From Mariprofundaceae bacterium (GTDB taxonomy: Bacteria; Pseudomonadota; Zetaproteobacteria; Mariprofundales; Mariprofundaceae), in the NCBI GenBank assembly GCA_030950745.1, contig JAUZQZ010000094.1:1-42820 (forward strand): a DNA stretch of 42,820 bases, given 5' to 3'. Within the stretch, counting starts at the first letter, position 1. Each line of letters opens with the position of its first letter. Below the pieces are notes generated by a model, which searched no databases, was not told the DNA's origin, and worked only from the letters and a program-made list of their open reading frames with translations. Shown piece after piece: positions 29,191-39,979 of the stretch. Made by a program: the position numbers and the translations under genes.

Positions 29191-30125
29191 GTCAGACGCC
29201 GGAACACGTCTTCCAGGCTGGCCTGCTCACGCCGCATTTCAAGAATCGTACTGCCGCATTCCACGGCGGCATGAAATGCAGCTTCGGCCAACACCGTTCC
29301 TCCATCCGTATGCCGGAGCATAATCCGGCTGCCGTCCGCAGCATCCGGACCGGGCACATCCAGCACCTCGCTTTTTACATCCGGCAATTGTCCTTCCAGC
29401 GCCTTCAGCAAAGCCCGGGCGTCACCCTTGATAACCACTTCTACCCGGCTGCCGTCCTGAATGCGGCTGGCCAGTTCACTGGCGGTGCCCAGTTCCACCA
29501 ACTGTCCTTTGTCGATAATCATCACGCGATCACAAACAGCTTCCACCTCGGACAACACATGCGATGACAAAAGTACGGTCTTTTTTTTGCCCAGCTCACG
29601 AATAAGCTGGCGGATTTCCAGAATCTGGTTGGGATCAAGCCCTGTCGTCGGCTCATCCAGAATCAGGCATTCCGGATCGTGCAACATGGCCGCCGCCAGG
29701 CCTACGCGTTGTTTGAATCCCTTGGAGAGTTCACTGATGCGGCGATGCATGACCGATGGCAGTCCGCAGATACGTCCTGTTTCAGTCATGCGATCCTTCA
29801 GCGTGGCATCTGGAATACGGTGCATGCGTCCGGTAAACTGAAGATAAGATGTGACATGCATATCGCTATATGACGGCGCATTCTCCGGCAAATAGCCGAT
29901 CTTCCTGCGAATGGTCACACTATCATCATCCAGAGGAATTCCATCGATTGTAGCTGTGCCCGAACTGGGTGGAAGATAACAGGTCAACATCTTCATCGTG
30001 GTGGACTTGCCCGCCCCGTTCGGGCCTAAAAGCCCCATCACCTCGCCACGCTTCACATGAAAGCTCAAATCCCGCACCGCAGGGACGTTGCCGTAATAAC
30101 GGCTTAATGCTTCCGAATGGATCAT
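29178..30125 (-). CDS. ABC transporter ATP-binding protein (Gld/CcmA-type); start trimmed to MIHSEALSRYYG
   Basis: GLLGPNGAGKSTTMKMLTCYLPPSSG; LSKGFKQRVGLAAAML; CLILDEPTTGLDPNQ. Confidence 0.92.
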   Translation of the reverse strand: MIHSEALSRYYGNVPAVRDLSFHVKRGEVMGLLGPNGAGKSTTMKMLTCYLPPSSGTATIDGIPLDDDSVTIRRKIGYLPENAPSYSDMHVTSYLQFTGRMHRIPDATLKDRMTETGRICGLPSVMHRRISELSKGFKQRVGLAAAMLHDPECLILDEPTTGLDPNQILEIRQLIRELGKKKTVLLSSHVLSEVEAVCDRVMIIDKGQLVELGTASELASRIQDGSRVEVVIKGDARALLKALEGQLPDVKSEVLDVPGPDAADGSRIMLRHTDGGTVLAEAAFHAAVECGSTILEMRREQASLEDVFRRLTRAC

Positions 30126-30222
30126 GGCGGTGCAGTCTAAGGTGAAGCGCGTTGCGGTCAATTGTGTGGATGATGATTTTTGCATTTCAGGTGCTACAAT
30201 CCGCCGCCGCGAGAAATCGCAT

Positions 30223-30298
30223 GGGGCCGTAGCTCAGTTGGGAGAGCGTTACGTTCGCAATGTAAAGGTCGTCGGTTCGATCCCGTCCGGCTCCACCA
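30223..30298 (+). tRNA. tRNA-Ala (anticodon CGC)
   Basis: GGGGCCGTAGCTCAGTTGGGAGAGCGTTACGTTCGCAATGTAAAGGTCGTCGGTTCGATCCCGTCCGGCTCCACCA. Confidence 0.93.
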
Positions 30299-30307
30299 AT
30301 CAAGATC

Positions 30308-30332
30308 AACCCGGCCCCGCGCCGGGTTTTCT
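30308..30332 (+). terminator. Terminator after tRNA-Ala
   Basis: AACCCGGC-CCCGC-GCCGGGTT followed by TTCTT. Confidence 0.75.
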
Positions 30333-30733
30333 TATTAAGAATAAAAGGCTATGCGGTTAGCTCCTTGCCTGAAATTTATCTGGTCGGACCAAGCTAACGT
30401 ATTGATTCTTCATGATTTATGTCAAAACATACCGTATTATCAAAGTTTAGATGCACTTTTTCACTCCCCAAATGGGCACTATCAGCGCTGACCTCACGTA
30501 TTAACAGAGAACTTTGTCAGTTTCGGGGGCATTATGTCCCGGGAATTCAGGGGATTGTGGCGGGTGTGGGTAGCTGTGTTCGTTGGGCGTTGCGCTGGCT
30601 GGTGAATTGTACGCTACACGCAGATTCGGCTTACGATGTCGTAACGCATCAATAGCGTCTACAATCGGAGACAGGGGCAGGCAAAGGGATAAATAAGGAC
30701 GCGGCAGCATTTATGAATAGTCCGGGTTAGAAG

Positions 30734-31864
30734 GTGGTTATGAAAAAAGTTATTCGTTACGGACTTATTGCAGTAGGGATCGTGTTACTGATTGTTGTAG
30801 CTACTCCATTCCTGATTCCATCAAATCAAATTCGCCAGGTCGTTGAAGAGGAGGCAAGCAAAGCTGCGGGTATGCCAGTCAGAATCGGGACACTTTCCGT
30901 GAGAATCCTCCCTGTTCCATCGCTATCAATTAAAAATCTGACCGTAGAGGATGTAAAGGGAGGTACGCCAAAGCTATCTGTTGGCTCCGGCTCACTGGCG
31001 GTTGAACTTGCCCCTTTGTTTGATGGACGTGCTGAAGTTTCAGGGATTACCTTTAAAAAGGTTGCTTTAAGAGTTTCTGAAAAGGCCAAAGGCAAAAATG
31101 TTCACATGGTTCGTATCGACAGGATAACAGGTGCGATCAAGCTGGCGAATGAGACGCTAACCATGCCAAACTGGAAGGTGAAACTTTATGGTGGAACTAT
31201 TGTTCTAAATGCCAAGCTGACGCCACTGGAAGGCAAAAAGCGTACATTGACTGCAAATATCAATGCCTCGGACATTCAAATGCTGCCGCTCATGAAGGAT
31301 GCAGCAGGGAAGGATAAGGTTTCAGGAACATTCGGATCAACACTGAAAATTTCCGCCAGAGGCGCGGATGAGAAAGCGATGCAACAGTCACTGAAGGTGG
31401 ATGGCCCGGTTAATCTGACAAAAGGACAGTTTGGGGGAGTTGGCCTGTCGGGCATTGCCGCAGCTTTGGTGCATGGCAATGTTACAGGCGCCAGCGGTGC
31501 GATTCTGTTTGACACATTCAAGACACAGTTGAAGGTGCGCGGTCAGGATATTTATCTGAAAGATATTGTCCTCGATTCATCATCGTTTGATGCCAATGGA
31601 AATGTGACCATTAAAGGTACAGGCAAGCTTGACGGTCAGATCAATACCAGTGGTATGGGGGGCCTCTCCGGTGCGAAATTACTGGTGGGCGGCACCACGG
31701 ATAGTCCCAGAATCTATCCTGCGCCTTCATCCCTGATTGGTGGAACGATTGGTGCGACCCTTGGCGGTCCGGCAGGAGCGGCGGTCGGCTCCAAAATTGG
31801 TGGTGCGGCAGGGAATGCGGTTGAAAGTATCGGTAGTGGTATCAAAGGACTGTTCTCTAAATAA
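30734..31864 (+). CDS. AsmA-like protein
   Basis: N-terminal TM; IPSNQIRQVVEEEASKAAGMPVRIGTLSVRILPVPSLSIKNLTVED; Gly-rich C-terminus. Confidence 0.8.
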   Translation: MVMKKVIRYGLIAVGIVLLIVVATPFLIPSNQIRQVVEEEASKAAGMPVRIGTLSVRILPVPSLSIKNLTVEDVKGGTPKLSVGSGSLAVELAPLFDGRAEVSGITFKKVALRVSEKAKGKNVHMVRIDRITGAIKLANETLTMPNWKVKLYGGTIVLNAKLTPLEGKKRTLTANINASDIQMLPLMKDAAGKDKVSGTFGSTLKISARGADEKAMQQSLKVDGPVNLTKGQFGGVGLSGIAAALVHGNVTGASGAILFDTFKTQLKVRGQDIYLKDIVLDSSSFDANGNVTIKGTGKLDGQINTSGMGGLSGAKLLVGGTTDSPRIYPAPSSLIGGTIGATLGGPAGAAVGSKIGGAAGNAVESIGSGIKGLFSK

Positions 31865-31930
31865 GTAACGCTGCTTCCACCGGTACCGAATTTAATTACA
31901 CGGCCATGTGCCCGGCAATTCAGGAGGGAT

Positions 31931-33205
31931 TTATTTTGACATTGCCGCGACCTCGCATATCGCACGCGTCAGGCATGACAAATCATCCGGTGAAATCACA
32001 TAAGGCGGCATGATGTAAAGCAACTTGCCAAAGGGACGTATCCATACGCCCTTTTCCACGAACAGCGGCTGTACGTGCTTCATGTCCACCGGATTTTTCA
32101 ATTCGACGACGCCAATCGCACCCATCACACGCACATCCGCCACCTGCGGTAAATTCAGGCACGGTGCAAGCTCTTGCTTCAGTTGGGTTTCGATAGCGGC
32201 AACCCTTTCCTGCCAGGGGGAATCCAGCAGCAACCTGATACTGGCCAGTGCTACGGAACATGCCAGCGGATTGGCCATAAATGTTGGCCCGTGCATCAAT
32301 ATGGAACCGTTTTCATGGATACCTGCACACACCCGCGCCGTAGTCAGTACCGTTGCCAGCGTCATATAACCACCGGTCAATGCCTTACCGATGCACATGA
32401 TGTCCGGCGAAATACCTGCATGCTCGCAGGCAAACAGTTTGCCTGTACGGCCAAATCCAGTCGCAATTTCATCAACAATTAGTAAGACGTCACATTCGTC
32501 GCATAGCTTGCGCACCTGCCTCAAAAACTCCGGGGCATAGATACGCATACCGCCCGCACCCTGTACGACGGGTTCAAGGATGACCGCTGCAAGGGTGTCC
32601 TGATGTTGCTCAATTTTCTGACGGAAATCGGCGATCTGACTATCGTCCCATTCGGCATCTGTACCGTTCGCGGGAGCATCGGCAAAGATGTGCTGCGCCA
32701 GCATGTTCGAAAACAGATGGTGCATTCCTGATTCTAGATCACAAACGCTCATCGCGCCAAACGTATCGCCGTGATAACCATGGCGGATGGTCAACAGCTT
32801 TGTTTTTCCCCGCACGCCCTGCGCCTGCCAGTATTGTAGTGCCATTTTTATCGCAATTTCGACCGAAACCGAACCGGAATCGGCAAAAAATACGTTTTTT
32901 AGGCCATTTGGAGCGATTTTTAGCAGTTTTTTGGCCAGTTTAGCGGCGAGCTTATGCGTTAATCCGCCAAACATGATGTGCGCCATATCCTTGATTTGAC
33001 GCTCAATCGCCCTGTTCAATTCCGGCACATTATAGCCGTGGATCGCGCACCACCACGAGGCCATGCCATCAATCAGTTCACGCCCGTCCGCTAACCTCAG
33101 ACGCACACCGTCAGCGCCAACCACAGGCCATACTTCCGGCGCATCAGGCATGGACGCATACGGATGCCATACATGTTCGCGCTCAAAGGCCTGCCAATCG
33201 GTCAA
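31931..33205 (-). CDS. bioA: Adenosylmethionine-8-amino-7-oxononanoate aminotransferase
   Basis: HVWHPYASM; DGMASWWCAIHGYN; RHGYHGDTFGAMSVCD; GKALTGGYMTLA. Confidence 0.93.
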   Translation of the reverse strand: MTDWQAFEREHVWHPYASMPDAPEVWPVVGADGVRLRLADGRELIDGMASWWCAIHGYNVPELNRAIERQIKDMAHIMFGGLTHKLAAKLAKKLLKIAPNGLKNVFFADSGSVSVEIAIKMALQYWQAQGVRGKTKLLTIRHGYHGDTFGAMSVCDLESGMHHLFSNMLAQHIFADAPANGTDAEWDDSQIADFRQKIEQHQDTLAAVILEPVVQGAGGMRIYAPEFLRQVRKLCDECDVLLIVDEIATGFGRTGKLFACEHAGISPDIMCIGKALTGGYMTLATVLTTARVCAGIHENGSILMHGPTFMANPLACSVALASIRLLLDSPWQERVAAIETQLKQELAPCLNLPQVADVRVMGAIGVVELKNPVDMKHVQPLFVEKGVWIRPFGKLLYIMPPYVISPDDLSCLTRAICEVAAMSK

Positions 33206-33210
33206 AACAG

Positions 33211-34191
33211 TCAGCCCGGATTGAGCAGATTCAGCGTCAAACGCTCCAGCACCACATGCTTGCCCTCAACACTGGCACCTTTCAACAGCATTTCGGCCCG
33301 GCTTATCTGCCCCATCGCCTCAATCAATTCCTTGGCTTGCCACTGTTTGGCTTCCTGCGGCACACGCGTTCGAGCCTCGCCAAACAAACGGGCTTTGGAT
33401 GATGCTGAGCGGCGATCCTTTGCCTCATACCACGAATACATCAACAATTGTTGTATGCGTGTGGATAACCAGCTGAGCGCCTGAATCTCGGATACCTGTT
33501 GATCGCGCAACAGATGCCGCAATATGCCCGGTGCGGTAGCTGAACGCTCACCCACGGCATTGCAAAAAGCCGCCAGATCGCGTGGACTGCGTTCCCCCAG
33601 CAAATCGCCCACGACCTGCACATCCAGTTCCGCCCCCTCGCCATCATCGTACAGGCGCAAGCGTTCAACCGCCTGTTTTGCCGCAAGCCGCATCCCCTGC
33701 AATTGTCCACCCAGTAGCGCCATGGATTCATTGGATAATGTCAGTCCGACATCCGCTATTAAACCTTCCAACCAGTGCCGGAACTGTGTTTCATCCATAC
33801 GCGGGAACGCACACCATGCAATCTTCGGCAGTGCGATCAAACGTTTATGCAATGCTTTTTTGGATTCTATCCTCGGCGCACAAATGACCAGCCGTAAGCC
33901 TTCGGGGGGATTCCCTGCCAGCTTCTCCAGTTGATCAATCTGTTTGGGCCTCGCGCTTGCCGCGTTACGCACCATGGCATGACAGCAACTCTCCCCAAAC
34001 AGCCCCGGAGCAAGATTCTCGTACACGCGGGCCAGTTCGTCCACATCCACACGGACCAGCACCGCATGCTCTGAATCATACACCAGAAGCCTCTCGGCCA
34101 TCTCGAAAACGGCATCCTCATCATCTCCCGTCAGGTAATAAGAGGCGTGTTCAGGCGGCATGATCCGTGAAGGCGGAAGCTTGACTGGCAT
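33211..34191 (-). CDS. holA: DNA polymerase III subunit delta
   Basis: 326 aa; YYLTGDDEDAVFEMAERL; gene order leuS-lptE-holA. Confidence 0.82.
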   Translation of the reverse strand: MPVKLPPSRIMPPEHASYYLTGDDEDAVFEMAERLLVYDSEHAVLVRVDVDELARVYENLAPGLFGESCCHAMVRNAASARPKQIDQLEKLAGNPPEGLRLVICAPRIESKKALHKRLIALPKIAWCAFPRMDETQFRHWLEGLIADVGLTLSNESMALLGGQLQGMRLAAKQAVERLRLYDDGEGAELDVQVVGDLLGERSPRDLAAFCNAVGERSATAPGILRHLLRDQQVSEIQALSWLSTRIQQLLMYSWYEAKDRRSASSKARLFGEARTRVPQEAKQWQAKELIEAMGQISRAEMLLKGASVEGKHVVLERLTLNLLNPG

Positions 34192-34216
34192 GGATTAGGC
34201 TGTGTTACCCATCAGG

Positions 34217-34711
34217 TTAAAATCCGGATACCAGCTTCAACCATGCCTCACGCATCCACTGCCGATCCAGATCCCGGCGCAGCCGGGCTCTGGATGCTTC
34301 GATACTGGTTGGTCCGCCCACGGCATAGACGTCTCCCTGTACCGAAATAGCTCCGCTGCTCCATATACGTACATTTTTACGCCAGAGGCTGATGCTCCCC
34401 GAACGTGAAAGCCGGTACGTGATGGCAACCCCGGAAACATCGTAGGAAACGGGATTGAAAGATTCGCTGATCGCGCCTAAACGCAATTCCGCATCCGCAT
34501 GATCCGCACCCACCACAAATCCCTTTGCATGATCGCCCACATAACGCCGCCACGCGGGCAAAATAGTGCGTGCGGATGCATCAGTTCCGGTAACATTTAC
34601 GATGCTGACATCCTCCGGCACGACGCCACGCCCCTGACCTGCCAGATGATAACCACAGCCATTAAGCGCAAGCGTCAGACAAAGCGCAGCTGCAACAACG
34701 ATGCCCCTCAT
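34217..34711 (-). CDS. lptE: LPS-assembly lipoprotein LptE; start trimmed to MRGIVVAAAL
   Basis: Lipobox LALNGCGYHLAG; ATGA overlap with the leuS stop. Confidence 0.85.
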   Translation of the reverse strand: MRGIVVAAALCLTLALNGCGYHLAGQGRGVVPEDVSIVNVTGTDASARTILPAWRRYVGDHAKGFVVGADHADAELRLGAISESFNPVSYDVSGVAITYRLSRSGSISLWRKNVRIWSSGAISVQGDVYAVGGPTSIEASRARLRRDLDRQWMREAWLKLVSGF

Positions 34712-37167
34712 TGCGGACGCACCACGAGATTCAACAATCTTCCCCGCACCAGAATCACTTTCATAATCATCATCCCGTCCAGCCATTTTACAATCGTGGC
34801 ATCCGCCTGCGCCGCTGCCAATGCCGCATCCTGATCGGCATCCTTGGGTACAGTAATTTCACCCCGCTTCTTGCCCTGAATCTGCACCACCAGCGTCACC
34901 ACATCCGTTTCAAGCGCGGAATGATCCACCTGCGGCCATGTTGTCACCACCGCCATCTCCGGCATCCCCAAGCGTTCTCCACATTCGCAGGCAAAGTGCG
35001 GCACAAAGGGTGCGAGCATCGTCACCAGCGCCTCGACGCCTTCCAGCCGGGCTGCGACACCAGATCCGCCCTTAACCTCAAAGGCCTGCAACGTGTTCGA
35101 CAACTCCATCAGCGCGGCAATGGCCACATTGAAAGCAAAACCATGTTCAAAGGCATGCGTCACCTTGCCAATCGTACTGTGAATGGTGCGCCTCAAATCC
35201 TTCACGCTGTCATCATTGTCGCCTGTCATATCTATACTTACCTTGTCCAGCAAACGCCAGACACGGTTCAGGAATCGGTGCGCCCCTTCCACGCCTGCAT
35301 CATTCCATTCCAGATCCTTCTCGGGAGGCGCGGCAAACAGTGTGAACAGGCGAGCTGTATCCGCGCCGTACTGCTCGATAATCGTATTCGGGTCCACCGT
35401 ATTACCCTTGGACTTGCTCATCTTGGCGCCGTCTTTTAGCACCATGCCTTGCGTTAACAGATTGGTGAACGGCTCGTCGCCACCCTCCTCCGAGGTAAAC
35501 AGCCCGGCATCACGCATCAGTTTATGGTAAAAACGGGCATAAAGAAGATGCAGCACCGCATGCTCCACGCCACCGATGTACTGGTCCACCGGTAGCCAGC
35601 GGCGCATCGCAGCGGCATCAAGCATGGCCACATCGTTGCGCGGCGAGGTATAGCGATCCATATACCATGAGGATTCCATGAAGGTATCGAAGGTATCGGT
35701 TTCCCGTCTGGCGGACTTACCACAAGCCGGACAATCGACACATACAAAGGATTCGCATTCGGTCAGCGGGCTCGCGCCGCCTGTCGGCTGCAAATCTTCC
35801 GGCAGTTTTACCGGCAGCTGATCGTCGGGAACGGGTACGATGCCGCAATCCTCGCAGTGAATCACCGGAATCGGCGCACCCCAGTAGCGCTGCCGCGATA
35901 CCAGCCAGTCGCGGAGGCGGTATTGCACCCGTTCGGAACCTTTGCCATGCGCAGCTAACCATCCGGTTATCTTCCCCTTGGCTTCTTGTGAATTCAGACC
36001 ATCGAATTCACCCGAATTAATGAGTACACCCGCATCCGTAAATGCTTCCACATCAATATCCCAATCCTCATTCGCGGGACGAATCACCTGCCGAATGGAG
36101 ATGCCGTACTTATGGGCAAACTCAAAATCGCGTTCGTCATGGGCCGGAACACTCATCACCGCACCGGTTCCATAGCCCATCAACACGAAGTTGGCGACCC
36201 AGACCGGAACCTTCTCTCCACTGATCGGATGGATTGCATTCATACCCAGTGGCATCCCTTTCTTTTCCATCACCGCAATGTCTGCCTCTTTGGTCGAAAT
36301 CTGTGCGCACTCCTCAATGAAGGCAGCCAGTTCTGGATTCAATTCTGCCGCCTGTCTGGCCAGTGTATGCCCGGCTGCCACCGCCATATAAGTCACGCCC
36401 ATCAGCGTGTCGGGCCGGGTGGTGAAAATATCCAGCGTTTCATCACTGTCTTCGAGACCAAACGATACTTCCGCACCCGTAGAGCGGCCAATCCAGTTGC
36501 GCTGCATCTCCGCCACACGCTCCGGCCAGCCGGACAATGTATCCAGATCAGCCAGTAGTTCTTCGGCATAATCGGTGATTTTGATAAACCATTGCGCCAG
36601 ATTTTTTCGCACCACCGGCGTATCGCAGCGCCAGCACACACCATCCACCACCTGCTCGTTGGCCAGAACGGTATGGCAGGGCTCACACCAGTTCACCTCG
36701 GCCTCTTTGCGGTAGGCCAAACCCTTGTCCAGCAGGCGCGTAAACAACCATTGCTCCCAGCGATAATATTCTGGCCGACAGGTAGCGATTTCCCGGCTCC
36801 AGTCATAGGACAGGCCAAGGTATTTCAGCTGTTCCCGCATCTGGTCGATATTGGCATAGGTCCACTCGGCAGGCGGGCGGTTATGCTTGATGGCAGCATT
36901 CTCTGCGGGCAAACCAAAGGCATCCCAGCCGATGGGATGCAACACATTGAATCCGCACATACGCTTGTACCGGGCGACCGCATCACCCAGACAATAATTA
37001 CGTACATGGCCCATATGCAGATTACCGGACGGGTAAGGAAACATTACCAGGCAGTAATATTTCTCCCGAACATCATCAGACACCTCGGATGCAACGTCCA
37101 CACCCGATTCCGCCCATATCTGCTGCCATTTTGCCTCAATTTCCTGTGCTTTATAACGCTCTGTCAC
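34708..37167 (-). CDS. leuS: Leucyl-tRNA synthetase
   Basis: FPYPSGNLHMGHVRNY (HIGH), KMSKSKGN (KMSKS). Confidence 0.97.
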   Translation of the reverse strand: MTERYKAQEIEAKWQQIWAESGVDVASEVSDDVREKYYCLVMFPYPSGNLHMGHVRNYCLGDAVARYKRMCGFNVLHPIGWDAFGLPAENAAIKHNRPPAEWTYANIDQMREQLKYLGLSYDWSREIATCRPEYYRWEQWLFTRLLDKGLAYRKEAEVNWCEPCHTVLANEQVVDGVCWRCDTPVVRKNLAQWFIKITDYAEELLADLDTLSGWPERVAEMQRNWIGRSTGAEVSFGLEDSDETLDIFTTRPDTLMGVTYMAVAAGHTLARQAAELNPELAAFIEECAQISTKEADIAVMEKKGMPLGMNAIHPISGEKVPVWVANFVLMGYGTGAVMSVPAHDERDFEFAHKYGISIRQVIRPANEDWDIDVEAFTDAGVLINSGEFDGLNSQEAKGKITGWLAAHGKGSERVQYRLRDWLVSRQRYWGAPIPVIHCEDCGIVPVPDDQLPVKLPEDLQPTGGASPLTECESFVCVDCPACGKSARRETDTFDTFMESSWYMDRYTSPRNDVAMLDAAAMRRWLPVDQYIGGVEHAVLHLLYARFYHKLMRDAGLFTSEEGGDEPFTNLLTQGMVLKDGAKMSKSKGNTVDPNTIIEQYGADTARLFTLFAAPPEKDLEWNDAGVEGAHRFLNRVWRLLDKVSIDMTGDNDDSVKDLRRTIHSTIGKVTHAFEHGFAFNVAIAALMELSNTLQAFEVKGGSGVAARLEGVEALVTMLAPFVPHFACECGERLGMPEMAVVTTWPQVDHSALETDVVTLVVQIQGKKRGEITVPKDADQDAALAAAQADATIVKWLDGMMIMKVILVRGRLLNLVVRPQ

Positions 37168-37288
37168 CTGCTACAACTCCTCAATTAAACTGGATGCAGA
37201 TGATGCTGACAATGGGGATGAATGAAAAGGGGGAAAACATTCTTCTCCAGTGTGTAAAAAATTGTCTATAATTGCAGTGGAGGCCGAT

Positions 37289-37651
37289 ATGCTTAAACCG
37301 ATCCCGAATCTTCCCAAAAATGCATTGGGCTTTTCTGCACATGGAACCGTCACGGGCGCGGATTACGAGGATGTTCTGATCCCCGCTGTGGAAGAAAAAC
37401 TGCTCAAGTTCCCGAAAATTCGCTTTCTGTACCAGATGGGCGAGGATTTTACCGGTTATGATGCTGCGGCCATGTGGGATGATGCGAAGATAGGTTTGAA
37501 ACATCCCCTGTCATGGGAACGTTGTGCCATTGTCACAGACGTGGAATGGATTCGCATTGCAATGAAGGCCTTCGGATTTATCTTTCCCGGAGACTTTCGC
37601 CTGTTTCATAACCATGAATTTCAAGCCGCCTTCGACTGGATATGTGAATAG
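37289..37651 (+). CDS. STAS/SpoIIAA-like protein
   Basis: FSAHGTVTGADYEDVLIPAVEEKLLKFPKIRFLYQMGEDFTGYDAAAMWDDAKIGLKHPLSWERCAIVTD. Confidence 0.8.
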   Translation: MLKPIPNLPKNALGFSAHGTVTGADYEDVLIPAVEEKLLKFPKIRFLYQMGEDFTGYDAAAMWDDAKIGLKHPLSWERCAIVTDVEWIRIAMKAFGFIFPGDFRLFHNHEFQAAFDWICE

Positions 37652-37714
37652 TCCCGGTTAGGACAACCCAACCGGATTTCGATACACTGCGCGCCTCTTA
37701 AAAGTGAGGCATGC

Positions 37715-39295
37715 ATGAGTCTGAAATCTGAAATCGAGAAACGGCGCACCTTCGGTATTATTTCCCACCCCGATGCCGGTAAAACAACGTTGACGGAAAA
37801 GCTGTTGATGTTTGGCGGCGCCATTCAGATGGCGGGAGCAGTCAAGGCGCGCAAGGCCACCCGCCACGCCACCTCCGACTGGATGAAAATCGAACAGGAA
37901 CGCGGCATTTCCGTTGCATCTTCGGTAATGAAGTTCAATTACCGTGATTTCGACATTAATCTGCTCGACACGCCCGGCCATCAGGATTTCTCCGAAGACA
38001 CCTATCGCGTCCTCACAGCCGTTGATTCGGCCATGATGGTCATTGATTCAGGTAAAGGCGTGGAACCGCAAACGGAAAAACTGATGGAAATCTGCCGCAT
38101 GCGGAACACCCCTATTGTCACCTTCATCAACAAACTGGATCGTGAAGGTCTGGAACCGCTGGACATTTTGAGTGAAATCGAAGACAAACTACAGATTGAA
38201 TGCACGCCCATGTCGTGGCCCATCGGTATGGGCAAGGCATTTAAAGGCGTATACAACCTTTACAAAAAGGAACTGAACCTGTTCAGCGCCGGTGCCGAAA
38301 CCCGTGATTTCGAGACGGCGCATATTGCGAACCTGAATGATCCAGCACTGGAAACATTACTCGGATCGCAGGCAGACGAATTGCGCGAAGAGGTTGAACT
38401 GCTGGAAGGTGCAGCCAATCAGTTTGAACTAAAACACTTTCTGAAGGGGTCACAAACCCCTGTTTTTTTTGGTAGCGCCATCAATAATTTCGGTGTCAAG
38501 GAACTGTTGGATGCCTTTGTCGAATTCGCACCGGCCCCCGGCCCGCGCGAAGCGGAAGAACGGGTGGTCAATCCTGAAGAAGAAGACTTTTCGGCCTTTG
38601 CCTTTAAAATTCAGGCCAATATGGACCCGGCGCACCGTGACCGTATCGCTTTTTTCCGTATCTGTTCAGGTAAATTCAGCAAAGGCATGAGCGTCCGCCA
38701 CCACCGCATCAACAAGGATATGAAACTTGCCAATGCAACCATCTTCATGGCGCAGGACCGCACCCATATCGAGGAAGCATGGCCCGGCGACATCATCGGC
38801 ATCCATAATCACGGAACGATTAAGATCGGCGATACCCTGACCACCCGGGAACCGTTGAAGTTTACCGGTATCCCGAACTTTGCACCGGAAATGTTCCGCC
38901 GCGTGCGCCTGCGCGACCCCATGAAGCGCAAGCAGCTGCACAAGGGGCTGGTGCAATTATCCGAAGAAGGCGCGGTCCAGGTCTTCAAAACACTGCTGAG
39001 CGGAGACTATCTTCTGGGCGCTGTCGGTGTATTGCAGTTTGATGTCACCGTCGCGCGCTTAAAGGCCGAATACGGAGTGGATGCCGATTATGTGAACACA
39101 GATTTTCAGGTCGCGCGCTGGATCACTTGTGACGACACAAAGAAACTGGCGGAATTCAAACGCCTGTTTGAGGCCAATCTGGCCGAGGATGCCGACGGAT
39201 GCCTCACCTATCTGGCGCCCAACGCATGGAAACTGAATTATACCATCGAGCAATGGCCGGATATTATTTTCCACAAGACTCGCGAACATATCTAG
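37715..39295 (+). CDS. prfC: Peptide chain release factor 3
   Basis: [49 protein letters not shown]. Confidence 0.97.
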   Translation: MSLKSEIEKRRTFGIISHPDAGKTTLTEKLLMFGGAIQMAGAVKARKATRHATSDWMKIEQERGISVASSVMKFNYRDFDINLLDTPGHQDFSEDTYRVLTAVDSAMMVIDSGKGVEPQTEKLMEICRMRNTPIVTFINKLDREGLEPLDILSEIEDKLQIECTPMSWPIGMGKAFKGVYNLYKKELNLFSAGAETRDFETAHIANLNDPALETLLGSQADELREEVELLEGAANQFELKHFLKGSQTPVFFGSAINNFGVKELLDAFVEFAPAPGPREAEERVVNPEEEDFSAFAFKIQANMDPAHRDRIAFFRICSGKFSKGMSVRHHRINKDMKLANATIFMAQDRTHIEEAWPGDIIGIHNHGTIKIGDTLTTREPLKFTGIPNFAPEMFRRVRLRDPMKRKQLHKGLVQLSEEGAVQVFKTLLSGDYLLGAVGVLQFDVTVARLKAEYGVDADYVNTDFQVARWITCDDTKKLAEFKRLFEANLAEDADGCLTYLAPNAWKLNYTIEQWPDIIFHKTREHI

Positions 39296-39482
39296 CAGGG
39301 CATTCTGACCCGAACGTGTATTGGGAACCAACCTGTCAACGCTAATAAAAAAACAACCGGTGGTAGCACTTAGGTATTTTCCGGATGGAAATCCACGTTT
39401 TGAACTGAACTTGAGGCAGGTCAGTAGCCTTACTAACAATAGGCTTGTTATGTAGGCATTTACTCGCTAATTTTATGTGGCT

Positions 39483-39890
39483 ATGTCCATTCAGGAAAAG
39501 GTAAAATGCGTCCACAAAAGCTATATTCGAGCTGGTGGAAAATCATTTGTCTCGGTGTTCTATGAGCGTCTCATGGAAACCAGTGAGGATATCCGTAAGA
39601 AATTTGAACATATCGACATGGAAGCCCAGGCCAAGATACTTGACCACGCTATCGTGATGTCTTTCCTGTTTGTCGATGAAACCCACCAAAGTGCCACGCA
39701 GTGTCTTAATAATATCAGGGAGTCTCATAGCCGACGTAATCTGGATATTGCTCCGGAACTCTATGATACATGGCTTGAATGTTTGGTTGAAACTGTTGGT
39801 ATCTGTGATCCGTCTGCGAACGAAGAACTGCTGGCCAACTGGCGTACCGTCATGTCAGTTGCGATCAATCATATTCGCGGGGGCTATTAA
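39483..39890 (+). CDS. Globin-like protein
   Basis: SYIRAGGKSFVSVFYERLMETSEDIRKKFEHIDMEAQAKILDHAIVMS; globin-like helical pattern with HxxxxRN. Confidence 0.7.
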   Translation: MSIQEKVKCVHKSYIRAGGKSFVSVFYERLMETSEDIRKKFEHIDMEAQAKILDHAIVMSFLFVDETHQSATQCLNNIRESHSRRNLDIAPELYDTWLECLVETVGICDPSANEELLANWRTVMSVAINHIRGGY

Positions 39891-39979
39891 ACACTCCCCC
39901 TGTTCCACTCACGCATTGGTTTAACCAAGATCATCATCATGCAATCATATCCATGAATTCCTACTCATTTGGCTAGGCT

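Noticed and set aside
30419-30655. 78-aa plus-strand ORF between tRNA-Ala and the AsmA-like gene
   Set aside because: Sequence does not look protein-like and has no clear ribosome-binding site.
39330-39454. Plus-strand reading frame ...KKQPVVALRYFPDGNPRFELNLRQVSSLTNNRLVM* between prfC and the globin-like gene
   Set aside because: Protein-like residues but no ATG start or ribosome-binding site seen; could be a gene remnant, too weak to call.
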